Shown here in pieces: positions 56,147-64,000 of a DNA stretch of 64,000 nt. A program made the position numbers and the translations under genes. Every line of letters starts with the position of its first letter. The first letter of the stretch is position 1. The notes beneath the pieces were generated by a model, which was not told where the DNA came from, did not search any database, and saw nothing but the letters and a program-made list of their open reading frames with translations. The stretch lies in assembly GCF_013306565.1 (NCBI RefSeq), contig NZ_PZPO01000007.1, positions 54,027 through 118,026 on the forward strand. Reading direction: 5' to 3'. The stretch is from Hyphomicrobium sulfonivorans. GTDB taxonomy: Bacteria > Pseudomonadota > Alphaproteobacteria > Rhizobiales > Hyphomicrobiaceae.

Positions 56147-58755
56147 CTGAGGACGTTTGGGGTGTTCAAATTGTTGCGTAAAATGGTGGCGCCGTAAGCG
56201 TTGTCTGCCAGAAGCTCAGTGGCAAAGGCAGACGGCGTGTCTCGGTCGACCAATATCGTTACCGAATGCCGCGCCCTCGTTAAGGCCACATAGAAAAGTC
56301 TTCGCTCCTCGGCATGTTCAAAGCGCTCGGGCGCTGGGAGTACAAGTTCGAGCAGCGAGTCATCAACGATCTGAGATGGAAAGCCCATTCGACCGCGTGC
56401 AGCCCGCAAGATGACTACGTGATCGGCTTCAAGTCCTTTCGAGCGATGGACCGTCAAGAAGCGCATGTCGAGTTCTGGGAACTCCGATGCCAGGGCTGCC
56501 AGATTGTCCGGCTGCACAAACCGATAACGCCCGAGAAGAAGAACGCTCGCTCTTCCAGTCGACCGCTGTTGGATTTCGTCCAACGCCCCCCGCAAGGCTT
56601 TGGCTTCGGTGCTTCGTGTATAGTGCACGATCTTGATCGCTGGGGCGTGAGCTTCTGCGGCAGGAACCATTCGTTTTTTAAGCTGCGCTGGATTCTGCAG
56701 TACGAACTTGCGCGCTGCGAGCGCGATCCGGTCGGAGTTGCGGAACGTTCTGCCAAGATCCACCACGTGGTGCACGCCGCCCGAGCCTGCGAAGGTCCCG
56801 CCGAAAACGTCGCCGAACTTTTGCATCAGGCTGAGATCGGAGCCAGCGAAGCGATAAATTGATTGCCAGTCATCACCAACGGCAAAGATGCGGGCGTCTG
56901 AATGTTGCGCCTTCAGAGCTAGAAGTAATCCGCCTCTGCCGTCCGATATGTCTTGGAATTCATCGACCAGCAGGTGTTTGTATGGGCTGGTATACCGTCC
57001 AGATCTTACATGGTCAGTGGCGCGACTGATCATGTCCTCGAAGTCAATCCTGTCTCCAAGACGCTTTTGATACGCTTCGAAAACAAGCTCGAAGATCTCG
57101 AGGAACGCTTGCTCCCGCTGGGCATCGGAGAGTGGTCCGACTTGCTGACGGCATTCCTCCACCGACAATTTGCAGCTCTTGAAGTGCCGCAGGAAGATGC
57201 CGATCGTTTGTGTGAAGGCGTCCAACTGTCCCAGCTGGGACAGCCTCTCAAATGTCTTCTCCGGCGGAATTGGAGCAGTCTTCGTGTAAGGTTCAAGCTT
57301 CTTCTCAAGTCCGGGAAGCAACCGCCCTTCGACGTTCTCGTAACTATACGTTTCGATCAGTATGGTGCCGTGTGTCTCGTGCACTTGGCGTTTCCACGCC
57401 ATACCTTCGAGATAGATGTCACGGTCAATATGGGGTGCCGTCGTCAGGCGCACGTCGCCGCCGGGACCACGCTCCTTGCGAACCCCAAAATGTTCGATAT
57501 AGACGCCGCTTTCGGTCAGCCGAAAATCAGGCGTGTAAGCGCGCCGGTCGTTGTTGGAAAGCTCGTGCTCGTAGTCCGGCTCGTATTCGTATTCGATCCC
57601 GTTGAGATATAGCCAATTCGCAATCAGCAGTTCCTCGTAGCTGCGAACTCGCTCACCTTGAAGGGTCCGCAGCTCGTTGTCGTCAACGTAGCGGGCGTAC
57701 TCATCTTCTGAGTTAAAATCCCATTCTGTCTTCCAGGGCCGATAGAACTCTCCGAACCAGCGCAGCAGAAGCGCGCAAGCCTTGGGTTGAGTCGCAACTT
57801 CGTTCATCACGACATCACGCAACAGAGCAAAAAACTGCACGTCATCGCTTGCATGCGCTGCAAGGGCTGGCGCCTGACGTTCTACCTGCCGAATGATCTC
57901 ATAACCAAGCGAATGGAATGTCATTGCATCGACAGGAGCTCCGCATCGCTGCCTGATCCTTCCGGCCATCTCCTCAGCAGCGTCGCTGCCGAACGCAAGC
58001 AGGAGGATCTCATTGGGAGGTCGAATGCCGCGCTTGATTAGATACGCGGCCTTGGCGACGATGACGCTCGTTTTGCCGGACCCGGCGCCCGCAAGAACAA
58101 GTGTGGCGTCCTCATCCGTGACGACTGCCAAGCGCTGTTCATCTGTCAGCGGATGAGCCTCGATTGCATCGAAGAACTCCCTCATTTCGATCAGTTCTGT
58201 TTCGAGAAAGGTTTTTATCGCTGTCTCGCGAAGCTTCGCGGGCTCGTCGCGGACTTCTGCCGCGGCGGCAAATATGCGCATCTGATCGTCGGACATCAGA
58301 TCGCTTGGCGCCGACTTAGGCAATAATTCAAAAATATCCTGAGCCCGCTCTATGAAAGGGTTCAACAAGCAAGCGGCTGGGTAGCGTCTTGGCTGCTTCA
58401 ACCGCTCGTTTATCAGCGCCAACGCTCGGAGTTCGGTCTCCGCCTGTTCGAACAGTGTAGTTATGTAACGGTTGCGGGTTTCATTTGCCGCCTGCACGAA
58501 GGGCGGAACGTCTGCTGCCTTGAAACCGGACGCACGCCATTCCGTACCATCCGCGAGCAGCAAGACAATTGTCCCGCGACCCGCATCCCGCGCGCAACCT
58601 TCCATTTCGGCAAAGGAGATTTGAGGGCGCTTATCTCCGGAGAGTTCGATACCGGAAGCGTTGAGGCGGATGCTCCGAAGCGGGCTCCCAAGCAGGCTGT
58701 GCAATAGCCATGAATAGGCGCTTCTGCGTAACTCACGGGAGTCCTCTGCCGGCAT
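56143..58755 (-). CDS. UvrD/Rep-superfamily (HelD-like) DNA helicase
   Basis: The product has 870 residues. The superfamily 1A motifs are in order: Q motif PLTDEQRLAV (202-211), Walker A AGAGSGKTS (222-230), Walker B LLVDEFQD (595-602), motif III GDDWQSIYRFAGSD (627-640), motif IV around DLGRTFRNSDRIA, motif V TVHRSKGLEADHVV and motif VI FYVALTRARH. Between motifs Ia and II lies an insert with YTPDF...YIEHFG (Asp410, Glu421), typical of the helicase IV group and like a PD-(D/E)XK core. About 200 N-terminal residues and the insert are larger than in E. coli HelD, and the zinc-ribbon C-terminus is missing. It is convergent with the NTPase gene, with the small coupled ORF between. It may belong to a defence module or to island maintenance. 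Confidence 0.88.
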   Translation of the reverse strand: MPAEDSRELRRSAYSWLLHSLLGSPLRSIRLNASGIELSGDKRPQISFAEMEGCARDAGRGTIVLLLADGTEWRASGFKAADVPPFVQAANETRNRYITTLFEQAETELRALALINERLKQPRRYPAACLLNPFIERAQDIFELLPKSAPSDLMSDDQMRIFAAAAEVRDEPAKLRETAIKTFLETELIEMREFFDAIEAHPLTDEQRLAVVTDEDATLVLAGAGSGKTSVIVAKAAYLIKRGIRPPNEILLLAFGSDAAEEMAGRIRQRCGAPVDAMTFHSLGYEIIRQVERQAPALAAHASDDVQFFALLRDVVMNEVATQPKACALLLRWFGEFYRPWKTEWDFNSEDEYARYVDDNELRTLQGERVRSYEELLIANWLYLNGIEYEYEPDYEHELSNNDRRAYTPDFRLTESGVYIEHFGVRKERGPGGDVRLTTAPHIDRDIYLEGMAWKRQVHETHGTILIETYSYENVEGRLLPGLEKKLEPYTKTAPIPPEKTFERLSQLGQLDAFTQTIGIFLRHFKSCKLSVEECRQQVGPLSDAQREQAFLEIFELVFEAYQKRLGDRIDFEDMISRATDHVRSGRYTSPYKHLLVDEFQDISDGRGGLLLALKAQHSDARIFAVGDDWQSIYRFAGSDLSLMQKFGDVFGGTFAGSGGVHHVVDLGRTFRNSDRIALAARKFVLQNPAQLKKRMVPAAEAHAPAIKIVHYTRSTEAKALRGALDEIQQRSTGRASVLLLGRYRFVQPDNLAALASEFPELDMRFLTVHRSKGLEADHVVILRAARGRMGFPSQIVDDSLLELVLPAPERFEHAEERRLFYVALTRARHSVTILVDRDTPSAFATELLADNAYGATILRNNLNTPNVLR

Positions 58756-59455
58756 TTGGTTCTCGTCGCGGTTGTTCGTCGTCGAATTTTTTGAGACAGT
58801 TTTCGGGTTGATGGCCTGGAGGCTTCCGGGTCATTTTGAGTTTAGATTTATGCTGCTGTTTTGAAGTGGGTCAATCTACACGGGCGCTGTCGCAACCTGA
58901 TGCGGATAATGCCAGCTGCAACGTATCGGTGACGTTGCCTTCGCGTCGGCACAGCTCCGCGATCGAGACCTCGCCGCGCAGGCAATCGAGCACAATGCAG
59001 ATTTTCTCTTTGGCCGAATACTGTTTGCGCGTGGCCCGCCGGATATCGCGCATGAGCCGTTCCGACGGGCTATGCCTCCGAGCCCATGTAACCGACGATT
59101 GAGAGTGATCGTATGGCCATTCGTATCGAACGTGGTCTCGGCGAAATTGATTTTCTCGCTCTTTATTCAGTCGCTGCGATGATCCCGAAATCCTCCAGTC
59201 GTCAAAACGCCAATTCTGTCTCACAGGTGTTGATGCCGGACACCGAAGGCAACCGGCTGTCGTGATGCGTCCAAGGAAATCCTCTCACAGGCGCAAAGTT
59301 GGAGCGCTGAAGCTGGCCCGAGGCGAGCGCGTATACTCTAGCGCCCTTCACCGCTGACAGAGAAACGGTGGGAGTGAGCACGCCACCGATGAGCGGTTGA
59401 CCTGCTTTCGGCGGCTCGTAAACCTAGCTCACGGACGGCTGCGCACTGGGAAGGT
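58756..59455. other. Region of insertion-sequence debris
   Basis: This 700-base stretch separates the helicase from the HEPN-like gene. It contains the IS3-type transposase fragment at 58871-59053. The rest shows no gene with a start site; short open frames on both strands are not protein-like. It marks the junction between two cargo modules. Confidence 0.5.
58871..59053 (-). pseudogene. IS3-family transposase OrfA fragment
   Basis: From an ATG at 59053 the frame reads MRDIRRATRKQYSAKEKICI and VLDCLRGEVSIAELCRREG, the N-terminal helix-turn-helix of an IS3-family OrfA. The sequence after CRREG (NVTDTLQLAL) is not transposase, so the gene is cut off after about 40 codons. OrfB is absent. Confidence 0.75.
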
Positions 59456-59992
59456 CTAAGGAAGATACTGTTGCGCCTGTTGCATTGCGTCAGAGACAAT
59501 TCTATCGACGTCGAACTCCGATCGCGGAATAGTAGACGCCATAGGGTGATGTTGCCGCAGATGCTGAGCGTAGTAATGCAGTGCTTCGAGTGCTCTGTCG
59601 AGCTTCGGGATGTTCATCGTGCGTCTATTGTCGAGGTGACCGAGGAACTTGTCGCGGTAGATCAGAAACTCATCGACGTACCCTCGCCATCCAGCCTCGT
59701 CGGTGCCCGCCAAGGCATAGAGTCCACAAGCAAAGTCGTGATGCTGCGCGGTTGGAAGCGTTCGCGTCCAATGCTGGTTTTCCCGGTCCGCGAAGAGCTT
59801 GCACCATTCGAATACGCCAATATCCAAAAAGTTGTTGTCGATGCGCCGCTGGATGTCTTGTAGGTGGATTGACACATCCTTATGCGTCATCGTTCTCGCG
59901 CCGCGGAAGTAGCCCAAATTGCGGGCTGCGGTATGTATGACGATGACCAGGCGTCGAAGCTTCTCGAGATCGCTGAGAGGAGACTCCGTCAT
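59456..59992 (-). CDS. Uncharacterised protein with HEPN-like R-x5-H motif
   Basis: The product has 178 residues from the ATG at 59992 (a TTG five codons earlier is in frame). It is all-helical by appearance. YRDKFLGHLDNRR holds Arg113 and His119, an R-x5-H pair in a helix as in HEPN ribonuclease toxins, with a Lys and a His-x-Asp as in the protein at 49774. The remaining helices (LEKLRRLVIVIHTAARNLGY, KLDRALEALHYYAQHLRQHH) fit a four-helix HEPN bundle. It is divergent from the SIR2 gene with about 90 bases between the starts, so they may share control. RNA cleavage during infection would be a natural hypothesis, not shown. Confidence 0.7.
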   Translation of the reverse strand: MTESPLSDLEKLRRLVIVIHTAARNLGYFRGARTMTHKDVSIHLQDIQRRIDNNFLDIGVFEWCKLFADRENQHWTRTLPTAQHHDFACGLYALAGTDEAGWRGYVDEFLIYRDKFLGHLDNRRTMNIPKLDRALEALHYYAQHLRQHHPMASTIPRSEFDVDRIVSDAMQQAQQYLP

Positions 59993-60084
59993 CAGTGTGG
60001 CGTCCAAGAATGCGCGGCCCGATCGAAGTGGATAGTCACGTGATAGCTATAGTCAGGTGGTCATAGCACACTTAAGGCAGCCTC

Positions 60085-63000
60085 ATGAGATTCTCCGAAA
60101 ACGGCCCTGATATCCCTTCTAAGCTTATCGATGCAGCGCTTCGCGGGGAGGTCGTCTTCCTTTGCGGCGCTGGAGTCTCATCGCCGTCGGGTCTGCCGAA
60201 CTTCGAGGACTTGACCAAGAGAGTGTTCGCTCATCTAGGTTTGGCGATGGATGCCGCCGAGCAGCATTCGTTCGGGACGAAGCGCTACGAAGAAACCCTC
60301 GGCTCGCTTTCGAGACGCCTTGCCGATCGGAGAAGTCTGTACGACGCACTTTCCATTGAGCTTGACGCGGACAAGGCAGCTGGCACGCAAGCGCATGCAA
60401 CGCTTTTGAGGCTCTCGCGCGACTTCGAGGGCAGGCCCGCGCTCGTGACCACGAATTTCGATACGCTCCTTGAGCGGGCTTTGAACGAGCTAACCAAAGA
60501 GCAGGTCCGCGACAAGAGCTTCGCGAGCGCTCAAGTTCCGGCTCCAGCAGGACCGCGCTTCGAAGGCATCATCCACCTGCATGGCAGGCTCGCCGACACG
60601 AAGCTTGGACTTGACGAAAGCGATCTGGTGCTCACGAGCGCCGACTATGGTGACGCCTACCTCCGCTCGGGATGGGCGGCCCGCTTCCTGTACGATCTTG
60701 CGAGGACACGAATGATCGTGCTCGTGGGCTACAGCGCGTCCGATGCACCTGTTCGCTACATCCTCAACATTCTTGAGGCGGATCGAGAGCGTTTCCCCGA
60801 TCTCAAGACGATATACGTGCTCGATCAGGCAAAGCCCGACACTCCCAGTCCATCGGCCGCTTGGGACGCGATAGCCGTTGAACCGATCCTCTTCACCGTC
60901 AGCTTTCAGCAATTCTGGGCCGATATGGGCGCCTGGGCTGATCTTGTTGAGCTGCCTCGCCGATGGCGCAAGGAGAGACTTGCCGAACTCGCCGGCATGC
61001 AGATCGACCAAGTTCAACCCTGGGAGCGGGACCAGGCGATCTGGATGTTGAGCCAGCAGGATGGCATGGATCTGCTGGAGCACCTCCCCTTCTCACCTCA
61101 GTGGATCGAGTTCGTCAGGAGCCACAATCTCGTCAAGCCCAACAGCGGCTCAGATTGGGCGCTGTGCAGGTGGGCGATTGCCCATTTTGATAGCCCTCTC
61201 GCCTTCCAAGAGGTGTTGAAATCTGCTGGTGCTATTGGTGAGCATGCCGCAGCCCTGTTGTTACGAGGGCTCGATGACAAGAATCGCAAGCCTATTCCTC
61301 CTCATCTTGAGCGGGCGTGGCGCCTGCTTGCGATCAGCTTGCGTCAGACGAGGCCGCAGGATCGATGGATGCACTATGCGGCCTTTGGACGAGTGAAAAC
61401 GGACACTGCCTCGGGCGACGATCTGCGAGAAATCCTCCAGCTGTTCACACCGAGACTTCTCATCAGCATGCCGTATTCGTCTCACGACGTATCCGAAGGG
61501 GAGCCTACTCTATCGGCACTCTGCCGGCGCGAATTCAAGACGCAACGGCACCCAAGACTCGAAGAGTTTTTGAACGTTCTCCCTCCCACTTCAGCGGCCA
61601 TATGGCCGCTTATTCAGATCGCCTCCGGAGCACTTATTGAGACGCTGCTGCTGGCCCGCGACGCCGAACGCACCGGCGCTCGCTATGATCTTGTTGGCTA
61701 CGATGTTCCGTCCGTCGCAGATCATCCACAGAACGCGCACCATGATGGCTTCTTGCCCCTCGTTCGCTTGTCGGCCGAGCTTTGGGTTCGGCTGCTAGCC
61801 ATCGAACCGGCCAAAGCACAGGTCGTCGCCGAGACCTGGAGGCTGAGCGATTTTCCGGTTGTTCGCAGGCTGTGGCTCTTTGCCCTGCATCAAGACGCTA
61901 CCGTTAGTGCATCTGAGGTCATTTCAGCGCTCGTCGCGATGCCTCTTGAGGACTTCTGGGATCACCGGAAGGAGATCATGGAGCTGCTCCGGGATCGGAC
62001 GAAGGATGGGCAGCGGATTGATGAATTGGTATCTAGGATTGTTGCAGGCCCACTCCTCGACAATGAACCCGACGATGAGGTGCAGCAACGCATCCGTGAC
62101 AATGCCGTCTGGATATACTTGCAGCCGCTGGTACTTGGAGGAGGGCCACTGCCGACGGCAGTGCAGACAGCCCTTGACGATATCAACGCCCGCAAGAAGT
62201 GGATTGATCGACCCTTTGAGGAAAGCAATTTCTTCAAGGCGTGGTTAGGCGACGTTCGTAGCGGGCCATTCGGTGATGCGGCGCCCCTTGCTCAAGCACC
62301 GATAGAAAAGAGGGTCGAGATCGCGGCAGAGCTTGAGCAGCAGCACACGTTTGATCAATCTGATGTTTGGCAGGTGTATTGTCACGATGATCCCGAGGGA
62401 GCCCTTGATGCTCTCGTGGCATCGGCCGCGGTCACTGGCCAGATTGATCGATGGCGGAGCCTTCTTTACGCGATAGTTGGGCTAGGCAGTGCAACAGAAC
62501 AAGCGAAGACGCGCGGGGCCGCGCTTTGCATCCGCGTCTTCAATATCGTGCCTCAGCATCCAACTCATGAGCTTAAAGACCTCTCGCATGCCCTCGTTGA
62601 TCTCTATGGCTACGCTGTGGAAGTTGGCGCGCCAGTCGTCGAGGGGACTTGGGACTTCCTTTGGGAATGCTCACGAGCCGCCGACCATCAATTGACCGAG
62701 ATTACTTCTCGCGAGGACCCCGGCTACGCGCTTATCTCCCAGTCCATCAACTCTTCGCCCGGCAAGCTGGCGCGCTTGATGGTCAATCGTCTCGGTCCTT
62801 CGTTGCAATTAATGCAGCCCGCAGATCAGGCGAGTACAGCGGAGCGGCTCGCCATGATGACGCTAGATCCATCAGCGATGGGGCAACTTGCCCGCGCTAT
62901 TCTTGTTGAGTTCGTGGCCTGGGTTCACCATTCCCTTCCGCACCTAGTCGACGACCTTAAGCAGCGGATGAGTGGTAGCGATGCCGAAGGATCGGCGTTG

Positions 63001-63690
63001 CGCTCCATATTGGTAGGCGCCAGTCCAAGTGTCGGTGCGCCCCTGATGGCCCGGCTGAAAGAACCGCTTCTGCTCGGCGTTGTCGAGCACAAGGGGGAGA
63101 GCGCGACGGCATCGAATGCTGCTATGCGCTTGGTCGCCTACGTTTTCCATGACCTAGATCGTCCGGCGGATGATCCCGCACGGCTCACACCCGGCGAACC
63201 CAAATCTCTACTCTCGAAGGCTAGGGCGGAAATTCGCGCTGAAGCTGCGGAAACCATGGCCAATTGGCTAAGCCGAGAGACAGAGCATCCGCGGGATGAG
63301 CTTTGGCGCACGAAATATTCGAAGGTGTTCGAACAGCTTTGGCCACCCGAAAAACTGGCGCAGAGCAATCGTGCGGCCGTGCCTCTTGCAAGGCTGGCAA
63401 TCGCGGCAGGCGACGCCTTCCCCGAGGCGCTCGGCGAGGTCAGGCCGTATATTGTCGCGCTCGACGAGGATTGGCCAACGCTCTATTTCATGACGAGCGA
63501 AGATGCCAAGGCGGTTGTTGATCGCTTCGCTCCTCAGGCGCTCGAATTACTCTGGCTTATGCTGAAACCCGCGTCGAGGGGGCAGTGTTCAGAGCTCGGC
63601 GAAACTCTCGATCGCATCAAGGCCGCAGAGCCATCGCTGGAACGAGACAGACGCTTTCAATTGCTTCAGACGAGGGCATTGCGGCTCTAG
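60085..63690 (+). CDS. SIR2-domain protein, defence-associated sirtuin (DSR1-like layout)
   Basis: The product has 1201 residues. The SIR2 NAD-binding domain covers about residues 20-290: LCGAGVSSPSGLP (27-39) is the glycine-rich loop, TTNFDTLLE (122-130) contains Asn124 and Asp126, IHLHGRL (163-169) the catalytic His166, and LVGYSASDAPVRYIL (214-227) the last strand. The remaining 900 residues are helical without clear motifs, as in the sensor part of DSR-type proteins. DSR1 and DSR2 sense phage proteins and destroy NAD+, causing abortive infection; the N-terminal SIR2 and the overall size fit DSR1 best, but identity to it is not tested. AAGG precedes the ATG. The HEPN-like gene is divergent. 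Confidence 0.88.
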   Translation: MRFSENGPDIPSKLIDAALRGEVVFLCGAGVSSPSGLPNFEDLTKRVFAHLGLAMDAAEQHSFGTKRYEETLGSLSRRLADRRSLYDALSIELDADKAAGTQAHATLLRLSRDFEGRPALVTTNFDTLLERALNELTKEQVRDKSFASAQVPAPAGPRFEGIIHLHGRLADTKLGLDESDLVLTSADYGDAYLRSGWAARFLYDLARTRMIVLVGYSASDAPVRYILNILEADRERFPDLKTIYVLDQAKPDTPSPSAAWDAIAVEPILFTVSFQQFWADMGAWADLVELPRRWRKERLAELAGMQIDQVQPWERDQAIWMLSQQDGMDLLEHLPFSPQWIEFVRSHNLVKPNSGSDWALCRWAIAHFDSPLAFQEVLKSAGAIGEHAAALLLRGLDDKNRKPIPPHLERAWRLLAISLRQTRPQDRWMHYAAFGRVKTDTASGDDLREILQLFTPRLLISMPYSSHDVSEGEPTLSALCRREFKTQRHPRLEEFLNVLPPTSAAIWPLIQIASGALIETLLLARDAERTGARYDLVGYDVPSVADHPQNAHHDGFLPLVRLSAELWVRLLAIEPAKAQVVAETWRLSDFPVVRRLWLFALHQDATVSASEVISALVAMPLEDFWDHRKEIMELLRDRTKDGQRIDELVSRIVAGPLLDNEPDDEVQQRIRDNAVWIYLQPLVLGGGPLPTAVQTALDDINARKKWIDRPFEESNFFKAWLGDVRSGPFGDAAPLAQAPIEKRVEIAAELEQQHTFDQSDVWQVYCHDDPEGALDALVASAAVTGQIDRWRSLLYAIVGLGSATEQAKTRGAALCIRVFNIVPQHPTHELKDLSHALVDLYGYAVEVGAPVVEGTWDFLWECSRAADHQLTEITSREDPGYALISQSINSSPGKLARLMVNRLGPSLQLMQPADQASTAERLAMMTLDPSAMGQLARAILVEFVAWVHHSLPHLVDDLKQRMSGSDAEGSALRSILVGASPSVGAPLMARLKEPLLLGVVEHKGESATASNAAMRLVAYVFHDLDRPADDPARLTPGEPKSLLSKARAEIRAEAAETMANWLSRETEHPRDELWRTKYSKVFEQLWPPEKLAQSNRAAVPLARLAIAAGDAFPEALGEVRPYIVALDEDWPTLYFMTSEDAKAVVDRFAPQALELLWLMLKPASRGQCSELGETLDRIKAAEPSLERDRRFQLLQTRALRL

Positions 63691-63873
63691 GCGCTATGTC
63701 CAGGAGCCGGTCTCACGGCACCACGAAGCGGCTCGGCCGACTTGTAAGCTCCCTCGCCGAGTAGCTATCCCAATTCGCGGGCGTAAGGGAGCTGAGATAC
63801 ATCAGTGAATCATGGTGCTGACCTAGCGGGGGAGCTTCAATATGGGCAGTACGGCAATCTTGGTCGCTAACAC

Positions 63874-64000
63874 TGACCTGCCCCCTCGCAACTGGACCGG
63901 TGTGAGTTAGAATTTTCCAGTTTTGCGTCCGTGTCGAAACAGGGCCGGTCGAGGGAGCCATGAAGGCATCGAAGTTTTCGGAAAGCCAGATCGCATTCGT
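63874..64000 (+). mobile_element. Left end of an IS3-family insertion sequence (runs off the window)
   Basis: The sequence from TGACCTGCCCCCTCGCAACT at 63874 is the expected terminal inverted repeat type of the IS3 family (ends in TGA...CCCC), and an OrfA gene starts 86 bases inside. The right end is beyond the window. Confidence 0.7.
63960..64000 (+). CDS. IS3-family transposase OrfA, N-terminal start
   Basis: Only the first 13 complete codons are visible: MKASKFSESQIAF, the typical opening of OrfA in IS3-family elements such as IS407-like types. GAGGGAG stands just before the ATG. The rest lies outside the window. Confidence 0.8.
   Translation, partial: MKASKFSESQIAF

Larger units (their letters stand above)
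44866..64000. mobile_element. Putative genomic/defence island inserted at tRNA-Asn (right end not in window)
   Basis: From the tRNA-Asn 3' end onward there are four recombinase genes or remnants, IS3-family pieces, broken genes and a dense set of predicted defence genes, with no housekeeping gene. This contrasts with the compact core operons on the other side of the tRNA. The boundary at the tRNA is an inference from content; the matching direct repeat at the far end is not in view. Confidence 0.7.

Noticed and set aside
55991..56197. Plus-strand frame MADARSVLDVRF... overlapping the helicase end
   Set aside because: It lacks a ribosome-binding site and is opposite the coupled minus-strand ORF; the sequence does not suggest a known fold.
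63713..63961. 82-codon minus-strand frame before the IS3 element
   Set aside because: It overlaps the insertion-sequence end and has no recognisable product.

Overview
The window reads as chromosomal DNA of an alphaproteobacterium, most likely of the order Hyphomicrobiales (Rhizobiales). The grounds are the gene content: 5-aminolevulinate synthase (the C4 route to heme), a metal site in HemB without cysteines, the complex I accessory subunit NDUFA12, a B12-dependent ribonucleotide reductase, an LdtR-type MarR regulator beside an L,D-transpeptidase, and the run glyA-nrdR-ribD-ribE-ribB-ribH-nusB-thiL. I cannot name the genus.

Positions 1-44.4 kb are core chromosome. In order they hold: the end of a glyoxalase-fold protein, a membrane protein, an NhaA antiporter fused to a DsbA-like domain, a YaiI-type protein, a polysaccharide deacetylase, a DUF486 protein, an SDR oxidoreductase, small membrane proteins, a sortase-like protein that seems to lack its catalytic histidine, an aspartate aminotransferase, an EF-G paralogue with an altered G3 motif, the fluoride channel CrcB, a carotenoid oxygenase, a catalase-related peroxidase, MsrB, SfsA, a CinA-type domain protein, an RlpA-like protein, NrdJ, NDUFA12, a DUF2155 protein, HemB, an extensin-like protein, an enoyl-CoA hydratase-family enzyme, LdtR with an L,D-transpeptidase, HemA, the glyA/nrdR/rib/nusB/thiL run and a second L,D-transpeptidase. 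Envelope remodelling, heme and flavin synthesis and oxidative defence dominate. Three copies of a Hyphomicrobiales-style palindromic repeat lie between genes.

At 44791-44865 there is a tRNA-Asn(GTT). From there to the end of the window the DNA looks accessory. Right after the tRNA comes a 52-bp perfect palindrome containing a T-arm-like sequence. Then follow a decayed serine recombinase, a tyrosine integrase, an intact serine recombinase, a tyrosine integrase with an internal deletion, and other gene debris. This fits a genomic island at the tRNA 3' end, although the far end is not in view.

The cargo (48.4-64 kb) looks like a defence island. It holds a protein with an R-x5-H HEPN-like motif, an HTH plus GIY-YIG nuclease, a 1295-residue protein with an N-terminal PD-(D/E)XK-like domain and a P-loop NTPase (Avs/STAND-like layout), a HelD-like helicase with a small coupled ORF, IS3 debris, a second HEPN-like protein divergent from a 1201-residue SIR2 protein (DSR1-like layout), and the left end of an IS3-family element running off the window. 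The most novel candidates are the nuclease-NTPase with its GIY-YIG and HEPN-like neighbours, and the HEPN-like/SIR2 divergent pair.
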